A DNA stretch of 18,261 nt from Gammaproteobacteria bacterium (lineage in GTDB: Bacteria > Pseudomonadota > Gammaproteobacteria > Steroidobacterales > Steroidobacteraceae), in contig PMMB01000249.1 of NCBI GenBank assembly GCA_003165495.1, positions 1-18,261 on the forward strand, given 5' to 3'. Below are positions 1-7,387 of the stretch, in pieces. The notes beneath the pieces were generated by a model. It was given only the letters and a program-made list of their open reading frames with translations. It was not told the DNA's origin and ran no database searches. Numbering within the stretch: position 1 is the stretch's first letter; every line of letters begins with the position of its first letter. The translations under genes and the position numbers were made by a program.

Positions 1-152
1 TCTTCTTCAGTAGCGCCGACGAGCCAGGCCAATCGCCGATGCGAGTCAGGGAAACGCGCGCTGAAGAAGGCGGCATGAGCACCGGAGGCTGCCTCGCGTT
101 GATTTGCGTGCCAAGAGCGCCGGTTGGAAATACCGGGAATTTGCGCGCTCAC
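1..152 (-). CDS. Possible partial reading frame of unknown function, running off the left edge
   Basis: On the minus strand a frame opens at a GTG codon (150-152) and stays open to base 1, giving about 50 residues beginning MSAQIPGISNRRSW. It starts seven bases after the stop codon of the DoxX-like gene on the same strand, and a short AGG lies just before the GTG, so translational coupling is plausible. Third codon positions are moderately GC-rich (30 of 50 codons end in G or C by my count). I do not recognise the family. The plus strand is also open here in two frames, so openness alone proves little. Confidence is limited because only the N-terminus is visible. Confidence 0.4.
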   Translation of the reverse strand, partial: MSAQIPGISNRRSWHANQREAASGAHAAFFSARFPDSHRRLAWLVGATEE

Positions 153-159
153 GCCTAAA

Positions 160-987
160 CTACTTGACCGGCGCTGCCGAATCGTCGGGTACAGTCGGCG
201 CGAAACCCCACGGGGTGCTTCGCAGCGATGCGGCGACGATCCATGCCGACGACGCCAGCAAGAAGGTCACGAAGGTCTCCGACCATTGAATTTGCGTTGA
301 AGGCGCCCATTCAGGCGTGGGTTGCGCGAAAAAACTCGGTAACCAGACCAAAACACCAAAAAGACTCATCATGATGGCTTCCAGTGTCGCCGCCAAGCGG
401 GGAAGAACCCCAACGAGAAGGCCGAAGCCCGCGGCAGCGTGACCGACTCCGGTAAGATACGCGAGCCCCGTCCGACCGGGAAGCCACGCCGGTACCATTG
501 TCGCCGTAAACGTGGCGTAGGCGAAATGCGCGGCGCCGTACACGACGCAAGCCGCGCCGAACAGCACTCGCGCCACGTGTAGCGCGCGGTCGCCGGTCAC
601 CACAGTCACCGTGGGCGCGTCATATTGGCGGCGTAGCACAGCGTAGAGAATCCATGCGCCAACCAGTGGTCCCAGGGCTTCGCTAAAACCGTACCAGGAG
701 CCGATGATCAGAGGCTTGAGCAGAACGGGGGGCGCGCGTGCCACGGCCCAGATCGATTCGTACACTCCGATAATTATCGCGCTTACCAAAGCTGTGCGCG
801 CAAAGAACAAGCCGGCGCTTGCAGCCAGCAAGATCGCCCCCGATCCATATGCCCAAACTTCCGGCCAGGGAAGCAAAGCAGGAAACGGCGCCAATATTGG
901 TGCGAAGTTGCCGTAAACTAAACTAAGTATGGCGAGGCCTGCCACTGCGGTTCCGAACAGAGCACGGCCGAATCGAGATATCCGCAT
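160..987 (-). CDS. DoxX-like integral membrane protein
   Basis: From the ATG at 985-987 this encodes 275 residues with about eight hydrophobic segments (roughly 7-27, 42-63, 66-83, 93-117, 132-152, 166-190, 195-212 and 231-250). The second half contains the DoxX-like pattern of a His-containing helix (GAAHFAYATF), then MVPAWLP and a Gly-rich helix (GVGHAAAGFGLLVG). The two halves look like two four-helix units, suggesting an internal duplication. The DoxX superfamily sits in the inner membrane and is linked to quinone or thiol redox processes, but no specific reaction can be assigned here. An in-frame TTG at 1006-1008 would add seven residues; ATG is preferred, although neither start has a strong ribosome binding site. 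A possible next gene begins seven bases after its stop. Confidence 0.82.
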   Translation of the reverse strand: MRISRFGRALFGTAVAGLAILSLVYGNFAPILAPFPALLPWPEVWAYGSGAILLAASAGLFFARTALVSAIIIGVYESIWAVARAPPVLLKPLIIGSWYGFSEALGPLVGAWILYAVLRRQYDAPTVTVVTGDRALHVARVLFGAACVVYGAAHFAYATFTATMVPAWLPGRTGLAYLTGVGHAAAGFGLLVGVLPRLAATLEAIMMSLFGVLVWLPSFFAQPTPEWAPSTQIQWSETFVTFLLASSAWIVAASLRSTPWGFAPTVPDDSAAPVK

Positions 988-1076
988 ATTGAGATTGCCT
1001 ACGTCCAAGGACAGCCCCGCAGATAGTGGGCAGGCCAGCGTTCACATGCAATAGTATCCTTACGACAGCGCTCGGA

Positions 1077-2702
1077 CTAATTCTGCAAAATCGATCGCTG
1101 CGCCTCCTGAACCTCGGACCTTCCAGGCTTATCAGCGCGAGCGCAAGTCTTCAATATTTCGTGAAAATATTTTTGACTCGTATCGCGATTCCCGCTGAGC
1201 TGCGCAGCGTGCGCCGCTCCATATAGCGAGCGTAAGCGCCCCGGCTCCTTCTTCAGCGTCGCTTCGAATTGCATCAGTGCCTGCGCAGGCTCATTCATCT
1301 CCAGCAACATCTCGCCCAGCAACTCACGCGCCGGGGCCAGCGGCCCAGGCGTCACCGCGCTTTTCTCCGTCCCATCTTCCAATTCCGATGCCGACCTCAT
1401 CTGCCGCAGCGCTCCCTCTTTTTTACCCTCTGCTAGCGCAGCCCATGCCCGGACCGCAAGCTCCTGGATTTCCACCTGCCGCGCCCAGTAGTCTTCGTTA
1501 GCCTTCAAGAGCCGCACTCGGATCTGCTGTAGCGCAGTCGCTGACTCATGCGCCGCCGCCGCTTGCCCCAGTCGCGCCGCGCCTAACCCGCGGGCAAACC
1601 ATGTCATAGCATCGGCATACGGAAACGGTGTCTCCCGCAGCGCGAGTTGCACGGCCTGCTTCCAGTCCCGACGCTCCAGCGCGTAGCGCGCCGGGATCGC
1701 CGCTAGCGCGAAATATCCAACCGACGGGCCTCCGGCGCCGCTGATCACGACTTTCGGATCGAAGCGTGATGCGATCTCCGGCAAGGATTTGACTATCCGT
1801 CCCGCTGCCTCGTCTTGCCCTGTTTGCAGGTAGGCGTACGTTTCGTAGTCACTGGCGTGCAACTCTTCTGCCGTCTGACCCTCGCGCCGTGCCGCTGCTG
1901 TCGCCGCTATGTTGCTTTCGATGGATTCTTGCCAGTACCCCGTGCGGGTGAAGGTATGCGATGGCATGTGCAGCGCATGCGGCGCATCTGGGGCAATTTC
2001 CGAATAACGCCGCGCCGCCACGAGCCCCCGACTCGCCAGCGCTGGCACGTCGTAAGTATGGATAATGTAATGTGCTAGCCCAGGATGCGTTGGCTCCTCC
2101 TCGAATAATTTTTCGAGAATCACTCCTGCCTTTAGCCGGTCGGCATAAGTCTTGACCGCGGGATCTTCCGAAGCCGCGAGCGCCAATGCATAGAAGATTT
2201 GCGCCTCATGGTCTTCTGGATATTTTGCCGCAACATCCCTCATGGCGTCGCGATAGGCGAGCAAGCGCGCTCGCTGCTGGGTGCTCTCGAAGTCGCTGTA
2301 CAACTTACCGACGGCCGCAATATACGCCCGCTCGCGGTCCGTCTTCGCGCCCACGATCTTGCCGCGCTCTGCGCTTTCTCGTCCTAGCTGCAACTGGCCC
2401 CTGTCCTTCATTCCGGCGGCGAAAGGATTGCTCCAATCGCTAAGAGCAATTCCCCAGTGGGCGATTCCGCACGTCGGGTCCTCAGCCAGCACCGCGTTGA
2501 ATCCTTCTATGGCACGGCTGAACTGGAAGGAATGCAGCAGCGCTACCGCCCGGTTGAATTCCTTCTCCACAACTTCGTTGCATGATGTGGCAAAGTGCAC
2601 CGTGCCCAACTTCTCGCCACTCTCATGCGGATGCTCCTGCGCAATGCCGTGCGACGTCACCAAGGTCAGCACAACCGTCGCACTGAGTGTTGCTCTGGCC
2701 AT
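1077..2702 (-). CDS. Secreted tetratricopeptide-repeat protein
   Basis: 541 residues with an N-terminal signal peptide (hydrophobic stretch about 5-20, probable cleavage near the Ala-Gln at 21-22). TPR-type helix pairs are visible at about 50-90 (AHWGIALSDW), 160-235, 340-390 and again near the C-terminus (about 470-525), where they read as classic repeats (PAQALMQFEATLKKEPGRL). The centre has a conserved-looking His-rich section: THPG at 205-208, HYIIHTYD at 211-218 and HALHMPSHTFTRTG at 242-255, plus Cys41 and Cys78. Such His/Cys positions suggest metal or haem binding, but this is inference. The start is well supported by GGAGGA six to seven bases before the ATG. It follows the DUF3617 gene on the same strand after 216 bases. 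Exact function unknown. Confidence 0.88.
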   Translation of the reverse strand: MARATLSATVVLTLVTSHGIAQEHPHESGEKLGTVHFATSCNEVVEKEFNRAVALLHSFQFSRAIEGFNAVLAEDPTCGIAHWGIALSDWSNPFAAGMKDRGQLQLGRESAERGKIVGAKTDRERAYIAAVGKLYSDFESTQQRARLLAYRDAMRDVAAKYPEDHEAQIFYALALAASEDPAVKTYADRLKAGVILEKLFEEEPTHPGLAHYIIHTYDVPALASRGLVAARRYSEIAPDAPHALHMPSHTFTRTGYWQESIESNIAATAAARREGQTAEELHASDYETYAYLQTGQDEAAGRIVKSLPEIASRFDPKVVISGAGGPSVGYFALAAIPARYALERRDWKQAVQLALRETPFPYADAMTWFARGLGAARLGQAAAAHESATALQQIRVRLLKANEDYWARQVEIQELAVRAWAALAEGKKEGALRQMRSASELEDGTEKSAVTPGPLAPARELLGEMLLEMNEPAQALMQFEATLKKEPGRLRSLYGAAHAAQLSGNRDTSQKYFHEILKTCARADKPGRSEVQEAQRSILQN

Positions 2703-2918
2703 TTAGGCTCCTCCAGCCCCGAGTATTGGGCGATGGCGCCATCCGCCTGCGGCTCTACCCGGACCACATTGAGACATTCGACTAATAAAGTTTGACCCTC
2801 AGAAGCCGACGCTCGCCGCGCGGGCGAACTCGCACTTCGACGGACCGCACACTCGCTTGCGACAACAAGGCGGCGGTCAGCCAAGGGTGTCGACAATGCG
2901 AACGATCGAAAGCGCCTC

Positions 2919-3407
2919 TCAATTTCCGCCGGAGATTATTTTGCCGTCCATAATTAGGTCGCCGGGCTTCATACCTGCCGGGCAGCTACCCAGATACTTG
3001 GCGTCCATGATCATCACGGATTCCGATTTGCCCACGTTCATGTGCATCTCCGTATGAGACGCGGTATCGCCTTGATACGTGTAGACGACTTTGGTGACGG
3101 AGCCGGCGTTTGGCCCTTTGGCGCATCGGCTCTCCTCCACGTACGTATTGGCCGACGGTTGAGTCACGCTAGAGGTGCATTCATTCTTCTTCCTCGACTC
3201 CTCTGCGTTCGACTGCATCGACTTCGTGAGCTCCTTCGATTGACACATCCTCGCCGACCTATCAGACACGGTCTTGCCTTGCTGGGTCAGCGTACTGTGA
3301 GTCTCCCAAAGGCCCTCTTTCGTCGGTGGGGGCTTGATTCCATCCGCCCCGGCAATTCCGATCCAGAGCGACAGAACCGCAACGAGGAACGCAGGCTTGA
3401 ATGTCAT
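2919..3407 (-). CDS. DUF3617 family secreted protein
   Basis: The chosen ATG at 3405-3407 gives 162 residues and has AAAGGA six bases upstream; the frame extends upstream to 3482, but those extra residues are polar and precede the signal peptide. Residues 1-20 form a clear signal sequence (FLVAVLSLWIGIAGADG). The rest fits DUF3617: an early 'GLWE' motif in PPPTKEGLWETHSTL, a Cys in 'RMCQSKE', a mid Cys in 'NECTSSV', a Cys in 'ESRCAKG', a beta-rich YTYQGDTASHTEMHMN segment, and a final Cys in 'YLGSCPAGMKPGD'. Four cysteines could form two disulfides in the periplasm. The family is common in Proteobacteria and has no established activity. It is divergent from the higBA remnant across a 194-base gap. 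Confidence 0.9.
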   Translation of the reverse strand: MTFKPAFLVAVLSLWIGIAGADGIKPPPTKEGLWETHSTLTQQGKTVSDRSARMCQSKELTKSMQSNAEESRKKNECTSSVTQPSANTYVEESRCAKGPNAGSVTKVVYTYQGDTASHTEMHMNVGKSESVMIMDAKYLGSCPAGMKPGDLIMDGKIISGGN

Positions 3408-3550
3408 GTCCATTCCTTTGCCGGAGTGGGAGCGATTATCGAGGTTGCCCGGCGGGACCGACTTTATCACACGGCCCGCCACCCGCGTCTCAGCGCATCG
3501 GTTAGCGAGATTGACGTGCCCTAAAGCCGTATTTGAGATCGATTGCCAAG

Positions 3551-3562
3551 TGACAATTGTCA
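3551..3562. promoter_or_regulatory. Perfect 12-bp palindrome, candidate HigA operator
   Basis: TGACAATTGTCA is its own reverse complement. It lies 39 bases upstream of the higB remnant, just after a -35-like TTGCCA (3543-3548) and just before the AT-rich TACATATATG (3566-3575), which may hold a weak -10. HigA-type antitoxins bind palindromes in their own promoter, so this position fits autoregulation. The -10 match is poor and a single 12-bp palindrome can occur by chance. Confidence 0.35.
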
Positions 3563-3601
3563 GCGTACATATATGACTCGAATCGGCGGGGTCCTGAACC
3601 A

Positions 3602-3652
3602 GTGATCATCAGCTTCCGCCACAAGGGTGTCGACTTGGTTGATTACCACTGA
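3602..3652 (+). pseudogene. higB: higB toxin gene remnant with a large in-frame internal deletion
   Basis: Reading GTG at 3602 gives 16 codons, MIISFRHKGVDLVDYH, then TGA at 3650-3652. The first nine residues match the usual start of HigB toxins (M-I-x-S-F-R-H-K-G) and the last seven match the usual end (V-D-x-V-D-Y-H followed directly by the stop). A full HigB is about 92 residues, so roughly 75 codons, including the RNase core, appear to have been lost without breaking the frame. The remnant ends 14 bases before the preferred higA start, the normal higBA spacing. This explains why an intact higA stands without a toxin gene. The family match is from memory of HigB sequences rather than an alignment. 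Confidence 0.75.
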
Positions 3653-3666
3653 CGGAGAATGTGCTC

Positions 3667-3981
3667 ATGACGATGAAAGTGCCGCCGCACCCCGGATTGT
3701 CGGTGCGCTTTGATTGCCTTGAGGCATTAGGACTTTCTGTAACCGCCGGCGCGAAGGTTCTGGGCGTTACTCGTCAGGCGCTGAACAATCTCGTCAATGA
3801 AAAGGCCGGAATTTCGCCTGAAATGGCAATCCGGCTCGATAAGGCTTTTGGCGGCACCGCCGAGGCGTGGCTGGCGTTGCAGGCCGCCTACGATCTGGCT
3901 CAGGCCCGAAGGAAGCCGCTCGCCGGTGAGGTGAAGCGCTATATGCCAAAATCTCGAAACGAGCGCCTGCGGGCGGCGTAG
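3667..3981 (+). CDS. higA: HigA-type antitoxin, Xre-family HTH (toxin partner lost)
   Basis: From ATG 3667 the product is 104 residues, normal for HigA. It begins with the family signature PPHPG, then an HTH (SVTAGAKVLGVTRQALNNLV, about residues 24-43) and the conserved continuation SPEMAIRLDKAFG, followed by an AEAWLALQAAYDLA helix and a basic tail. HigA neutralises the mRNA-cleaving toxin HigB and represses the higBA promoter. Here HigB is reduced to a 16-codon remnant just upstream, so the protein may survive only as a DNA-binding regulator or as an antidote to related toxins. GGAGA lies eight bases before the ATG at 3667; GTG 3661 and ATG 3673 are other in-frame starts. All family landmarks are intact, so recent toxin loss or selection on the antitoxin is plausible. 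Confidence 0.87.
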   Translation: MTMKVPPHPGLSVRFDCLEALGLSVTAGAKVLGVTRQALNNLVNEKAGISPEMAIRLDKAFGGTAEAWLALQAAYDLAQARRKPLAGEVKRYMPKSRNERLRAA

Positions 3982-4021
3982 CGGGAGATTTTTTAGTCCA
4001 TTCGTCAAATCAAGTTTCCCC

Positions 4022-4681
4022 ATGTATAAAAATCATGAATTCTGGAAGTTCTTTGACAATGAAGCTGCGGCGAAGTTGGCTCTAAGGGAAAAGACGTTCC
4101 GTAAGATATTTGAACATCTAGACTTAGTTGAAGGGCCGATAACGATAGTAGAAACCGGTTGTGCTCGATTGGCAGATAACTGGGCGGGAGATGGGCAAAG
4201 TACGGTGATGTTTGATAAGTACATAAGCAGCCGAGATCAGGAATCCGTGTGCTACACGGTTGACATAAATCCAACTTCTGTCTCGGAGTGCAAAAAATTA
4301 GTTAGTCCGAGAATACATATAACCCAGGACGATAGCGTTCATTATCTAAATGTCTTGGCCAGGCAATTCAGCCAAGCCGAGAAGTGCATCAGTTTCCTCT
4401 ATCTGGACTCTTTCGATCTCGATAAGACGTATTGGTATCCCTCCGCAATCCATCACTTAAAAGAATTAACGGCGGTGATGCGTTTTATCGATGCGAAAAC
4501 CCTGGTGGTAGTAGATGACTGCCCGCTGAATGGAGATTTTATTCCGGGGACCGGGACTCAAATTTCCTTTCTCGCACCGGCATCGGTCGGTGGTAAAGGC
4601 AGGCTGGTTGCCGAATATGCAGCAGCGGCCGGCGCAAGGATTCTATTTTCAGATTACCAAGCAGGGTGGACCGGGTTCTAA
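4022..4681 (+). CDS. SAM-dependent methyltransferase-like protein, probably acquired
   Basis: 219 residues arranged like a Rossmann methyltransferase: strand plus loop TIVETGCARL (41-50, acidic E44 and Gly46 in motif I position), YTVDINP (79-84, acidic end of strand 2), QDDSVHYL (102-109), LYLDSFDLDK (127-136) and VVVDDCPLNGDF (162-173). The Gly-rich loop is degenerate compared with the usual GxGxG, so class or activity is uncertain. It resembles Methyltransf_24-type or cephalosporin-hydroxylase-like proteins often found in surface-glycan clusters, by pattern only. Base composition is clearly AT-richer than its neighbours and it uses codons rare in the rest of the window (ATA and AGA together around 'SPRIHIT'). 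No ribosome binding site precedes the ATG, so the start is provisional. Confidence 0.62.
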   Translation: MYKNHEFWKFFDNEAAAKLALREKTFRKIFEHLDLVEGPITIVETGCARLADNWAGDGQSTVMFDKYISSRDQESVCYTVDINPTSVSECKKLVSPRIHITQDDSVHYLNVLARQFSQAEKCISFLYLDSFDLDKTYWYPSAIHHLKELTAVMRFIDAKTLVVVDDCPLNGDFIPGTGTQISFLAPASVGGKGRLVAEYAAAAGARILFSDYQAGWTGF

Positions 4682-5003
4682 ATTGGTGCCATATGCCCAG
4701 CAGAGGTCGCTCGCACACGGCCTGATGCATTCCTCTAGCGGTCGGTTTATGCTAGGTCCAAATAGATAAATAGTGTAGCGATGGATTGGACGCCTCACGC
4801 TCAAAGGATGGCCCCAAGGGCGCACTCGCCAGACTCCGTAAGTTGGACGACCGGTGTGTCCCGAGATTAAAAATCCGTCGCGAATGAATGGTCGCCAGAA
4901 TCGGCGTGACCAGCGCGTAGCTCGCACACGCCGGACGGCGAAAAGCACGCTCCGTAGCGGGAGTCGGAAGTCGATCGATGTGCGTTGGAAGGGGTGATCT
5001 CTC
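4682..5003. other. Intergenic stretch before cstA, no gene seen
   Basis: The first 100 bases remain AT-rich around 4745-4785 (for example AAATAGATAAATAGTG) and probably mark the right edge of the foreign-looking patch that holds the methyltransferase gene. From about 4790 the composition returns to GC-rich. No convincing CRP-like site (TGTGA-N6-TCACA) or strong sigma-70 promoter was found, although AAGGGG just before the cstA start is a good ribosome binding site. The long minus-strand open frame here has no protein-like features. Confidence 0.5.
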
Positions 5004-7091
5004 ATGAATAAGATATGGGGCGTCGTGCTTGCGGCCGTTGGGGGGTTCGCGCTCGGCGGGATTGCCTTGTACCGGCAGGAGCCCGTAAATTCACTCTGGC
5101 TCGTCGTGGCGGCCGTATGCGTCTACCTGCTCGGCTACCGCTTCTACGCCGCCTGGATCACGGCGAAAGTCTTTCTGGTCGATCCGACCCGCGCCACTCC
5201 CGCCGAGCGGCTCAACAACGGTCGGGATTTCGTTCCGACTCACAAATGGGTCGCCTTCGGCCACCACTTCGCGGCTATTGCTGGGCCCGGGCCGCTCGTA
5301 GGTCCGACACTTGCCGCGCAGTTCGGTTATCTGCCCGGCACTCTGTGGATCATCATCGGTTCGGTGCTCGGCGGCTGCGTGCAGGACATGACGATACTGA
5401 TGCTCTCTACCCGCCGGAACGGGCGGAGTCTCGGACAGATGGCCCGAGATGAGTTGGGGCAGCTTGGTGGCTTTGCGGCCCTGATTGGCACATTGATGAT
5501 CATGATCATTCTCATAGCCGTGCTCGGCCTCGTGGTCGTCAACGCGATGAAACGCAGCCCCTGGGCGACATCGACTGTCTTTGCGACGATCCCCGTTGCG
5601 ATCCTCGTCGGTTTCTACATGCGCTCCTGGCGACCCGGCCGCGTACTCGAGGCATCCGCGTTCGGCGTGACTCTCATTCTTCTCTCAGTATTCGGCGGCG
5701 GGTGGATTGATCATCAGCCGTGGTTGCGTACGCTGTTCGACTATCCGGGTCTCTCGCTCGCGGGATTCGTCATCATCTATGGCTGGTTCGCTGCGATCCT
5801 GCCGGTGTGGCTGCTGCTCGCGCCCCGCGATTACCTTTCCACGTTCCTAAAGCTTGGCACCGTCTTCTTGCTCGCCATCGCGATTCTGCTCATGCATCCG
5901 CAACTCAAGATGCCGGCCATCACGCAATTCGTCAACGGCACGGGTCCGCTGTTCAGCGGCAAGGTGTTTCCGTTCGTGTTCATCACGATCGCGTGCGGTG
6001 CCATTTCCGGATTCCATGCGCTGGTCTCCAGCGGCACGACACCGAAGCTAATCACTAACGAGCGGGACGTGCGTCTCATCGGATACGGCAGCATGGCGCT
6101 CGAGTCGCTGGTCGCCATTATGGCGATGATCGCAGCCACGCTGCTCGACCCAGGCGTGTACTTCGCAATCAACGTCGGCGCGGGAGTTGTCGGCGCCGCA
6201 CCGGAGATGGCCGTCCATACCATCACGGGTTGGGGCTTCCCCGTCACTACGGAACAGATGGCGAACCTTGCCCACGACATGGGCGAGAGCACTCTGTTTG
6301 CGCGCACGGGCGGTGCGCCGTCGCTCGCGGTCGGTATGGCAAGCATCTTCGGCGCCACCTTCGGCCGCGGACTGCTGAGCGTGTGGTATCACTTCGCAAT
6401 CATGTTCGAAGCCGTGTTCATCCTGACAACCGTCGATGCCGGTACGCGTGTCGGTCGCTTCATGCTGCAGGATCTCCTCGGCCACGTATGGAAACCGCTC
6501 GGTCGCACGTCGTGGTACCCGTCAGTGGTGATCGCGAGCACGCTGATCGTCGCGGGTTGGGGTTATTTCCTGTACATCGGCGTGATCGATCCGAACGGGG
6601 GCATCAATATCTTGTGGCCGTTGTTCGGCATATCGAATCAGATGTTGGCCGCCATCGCACTATCGGTGGCGACGGGCATCATCATCAAGTCGAGCAAGGC
6701 ACGCTATGCACTGGTCACGGCGCTGCCGCTCGCGTGGCTCGCACTCGTGACGACCGTAGCCGCCTGGCAGAAGGTCGTGAGCCCGAATCCGAAGCTCGGC
6801 TTCTTCTCAGGGGCAAGCGAAATGTCGGCTAAGCTCGCCGCCGGGGCGTTGCCACCGGATCGCGCGGCCGTGGCTTCGCAGCTGATTTTCAATCAACGAC
6901 TCGACGGCTGGCTCACTGTATTGTTCACAGCCATTCTGTGGTTCGTGATTTTCGACATGAGTCGCGTGTGCTTGCGCCGGCTGCGCGGGTTGCCGGTCAT
7001 CAAAAGCTCTGAAGCACCTTATCAACCGACGAAATTGGACGGCATCGAGGTGGCGGCGGGGCTACAGGGTGCCGCGCAGGGGAGTCACTGA
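5004..7091 (+). CDS. cstA: CstA family carbon-starvation protein (pyruvate/peptide transporter)
   Basis: 695 residues, the usual length for CstA, with hydrophobic helices over nearly the whole protein. Hallmarks are visible: YRFYAAWI (45-52), the signature PTHKWVAFGHHFAAIAGPGP (78-97), GCVQDMTILMLSTRRNGRSLG, the region FHALVSSGTTPKLI, and LWPLFGISNQMLA towards the C-terminus. Members in enteric bacteria import pyruvate or peptides under carbon limitation with a small YbdD/YjiX partner, which is present here directly downstream. The start has AAGGGG about ten bases upstream. The stop codon overlaps the next start (TGATG), indicating coupled translation. Substrate preference between pyruvate and peptides cannot be told from sequence alone. 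Confidence 0.97.
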   Translation: MNKIWGVVLAAVGGFALGGIALYRQEPVNSLWLVVAAVCVYLLGYRFYAAWITAKVFLVDPTRATPAERLNNGRDFVPTHKWVAFGHHFAAIAGPGPLVGPTLAAQFGYLPGTLWIIIGSVLGGCVQDMTILMLSTRRNGRSLGQMARDELGQLGGFAALIGTLMIMIILIAVLGLVVVNAMKRSPWATSTVFATIPVAILVGFYMRSWRPGRVLEASAFGVTLILLSVFGGGWIDHQPWLRTLFDYPGLSLAGFVIIYGWFAAILPVWLLLAPRDYLSTFLKLGTVFLLAIAILLMHPQLKMPAITQFVNGTGPLFSGKVFPFVFITIACGAISGFHALVSSGTTPKLITNERDVRLIGYGSMALESLVAIMAMIAATLLDPGVYFAINVGAGVVGAAPEMAVHTITGWGFPVTTEQMANLAHDMGESTLFARTGGAPSLAVGMASIFGATFGRGLLSVWYHFAIMFEAVFILTTVDAGTRVGRFMLQDLLGHVWKPLGRTSWYPSVVIASTLIVAGWGYFLYIGVIDPNGGINILWPLFGISNQMLAAIALSVATGIIIKSSKARYALVTALPLAWLALVTTVAAWQKVVSPNPKLGFFSGASEMSAKLAAGALPPDRAAVASQLIFNQRLDGWLTVLFTAILWFVIFDMSRVCLRRLRGLPVIKSSEAPYQPTKLDGIEVAAGLQGAAQGSH

Positions 7092-7300
7092 TGGGTCAGG
7101 CACGTGTGGTAGCTAGGCGCGCCATTCGCTGGGTCGGTGCGGCGTGGCGCTATTTACGAGCAGTCTCGGGGGATGATGCCTATGACCGGTACCTGGCACA
7201 TCATGCGATCCAGCACGTCGGCGAGCCGATCATGACCCGCAAGGTGTTTTTCATCGACCTTCAACGGCAAAAATGGACCGGGGTGACCCGCTGCTGTTGA
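7091..7300 (+). CDS. YbdD/YjiX family small protein, CstA partner
   Basis: 69 residues whose second half fits the YbdD/YjiX (DUF466) family: DDAYDRYLAHHAIQHVG, then PIMTRKVFFIDLQ and the characteristic end with two cysteines, TRCC. In the family the pattern is a Y-x-x-Y segment, a conserved P-x-[ML]-[ST] before a short helix, and C-terminal RCC. Its ATG overlaps the cstA stop codon by one base, the standard gene order for these transporter pairs. YbdD-type proteins are required for or modulate transport by CstA/BtsT-type carriers. The N-terminus is longer and more basic than in the E. coli protein. Confidence 0.9.
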   Translation: MGQARVVARRAIRWVGAAWRYLRAVSGDDAYDRYLAHHAIQHVGEPIMTRKVFFIDLQRQKWTGVTRCC

Positions 7301-7332
7301 CCGGATCGATAATCCCGGGCCGGTTGCCGAGG

Positions 7333-7361
7333 TGGACGTCGTCGCCGAAATCCTGTATATT
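7333..7361 (+). promoter_or_regulatory. Candidate sigma-70 promoter of the RES toxin-antitoxin operon
   Basis: TGGACG (7333-7338) and TATATT (7356-7361) are separated by exactly 17 bases; they match the consensus at four and five of six positions. The expected start near 7368 leaves a leader of about 20 bases with GGGAGG four bases before the antitoxin ATG. The arms TCCTG (7351-7355) and CAGGA (7367-7371) form a short inverted repeat over the -10 that could serve autorepression; this last point is weak. Confidence 0.45.
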
Positions 7362-7387
7362 CTCGTCAGGAGTATCCGGGAGGCAGC

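Noticed and set aside
1..70. Inverted repeat CTTCTTCAG / CTGAAGAAG at 2-10 and 61-69
   Set aside because: The 50-base spacing and the likely coding context (Phe-Phe-Ser and Glu-Glu codons of the partial minus-strand frame) make chance the simplest explanation.
2666..2896. 76-codon minus-strand frame between the DUF3617 and TPR genes
   Set aside because: It overlaps the TPR gene's ribosome binding site and signal peptide in another frame, and has no recognisable features.
3964..3994. Possible terminator at the end of higA (CGCC/GGCG plus a six-T run)
   Set aside because: The stem is only four base pairs and the T-run begins about 13 bases after it, so it does not fit an intrinsic terminator.
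4649..5005. 118-codon minus-strand frame before cstA
   Set aside because: Arg- and Pro-rich composition without a domain, overlapping the end of the methyltransferase-like gene and the cstA ribosome binding site.
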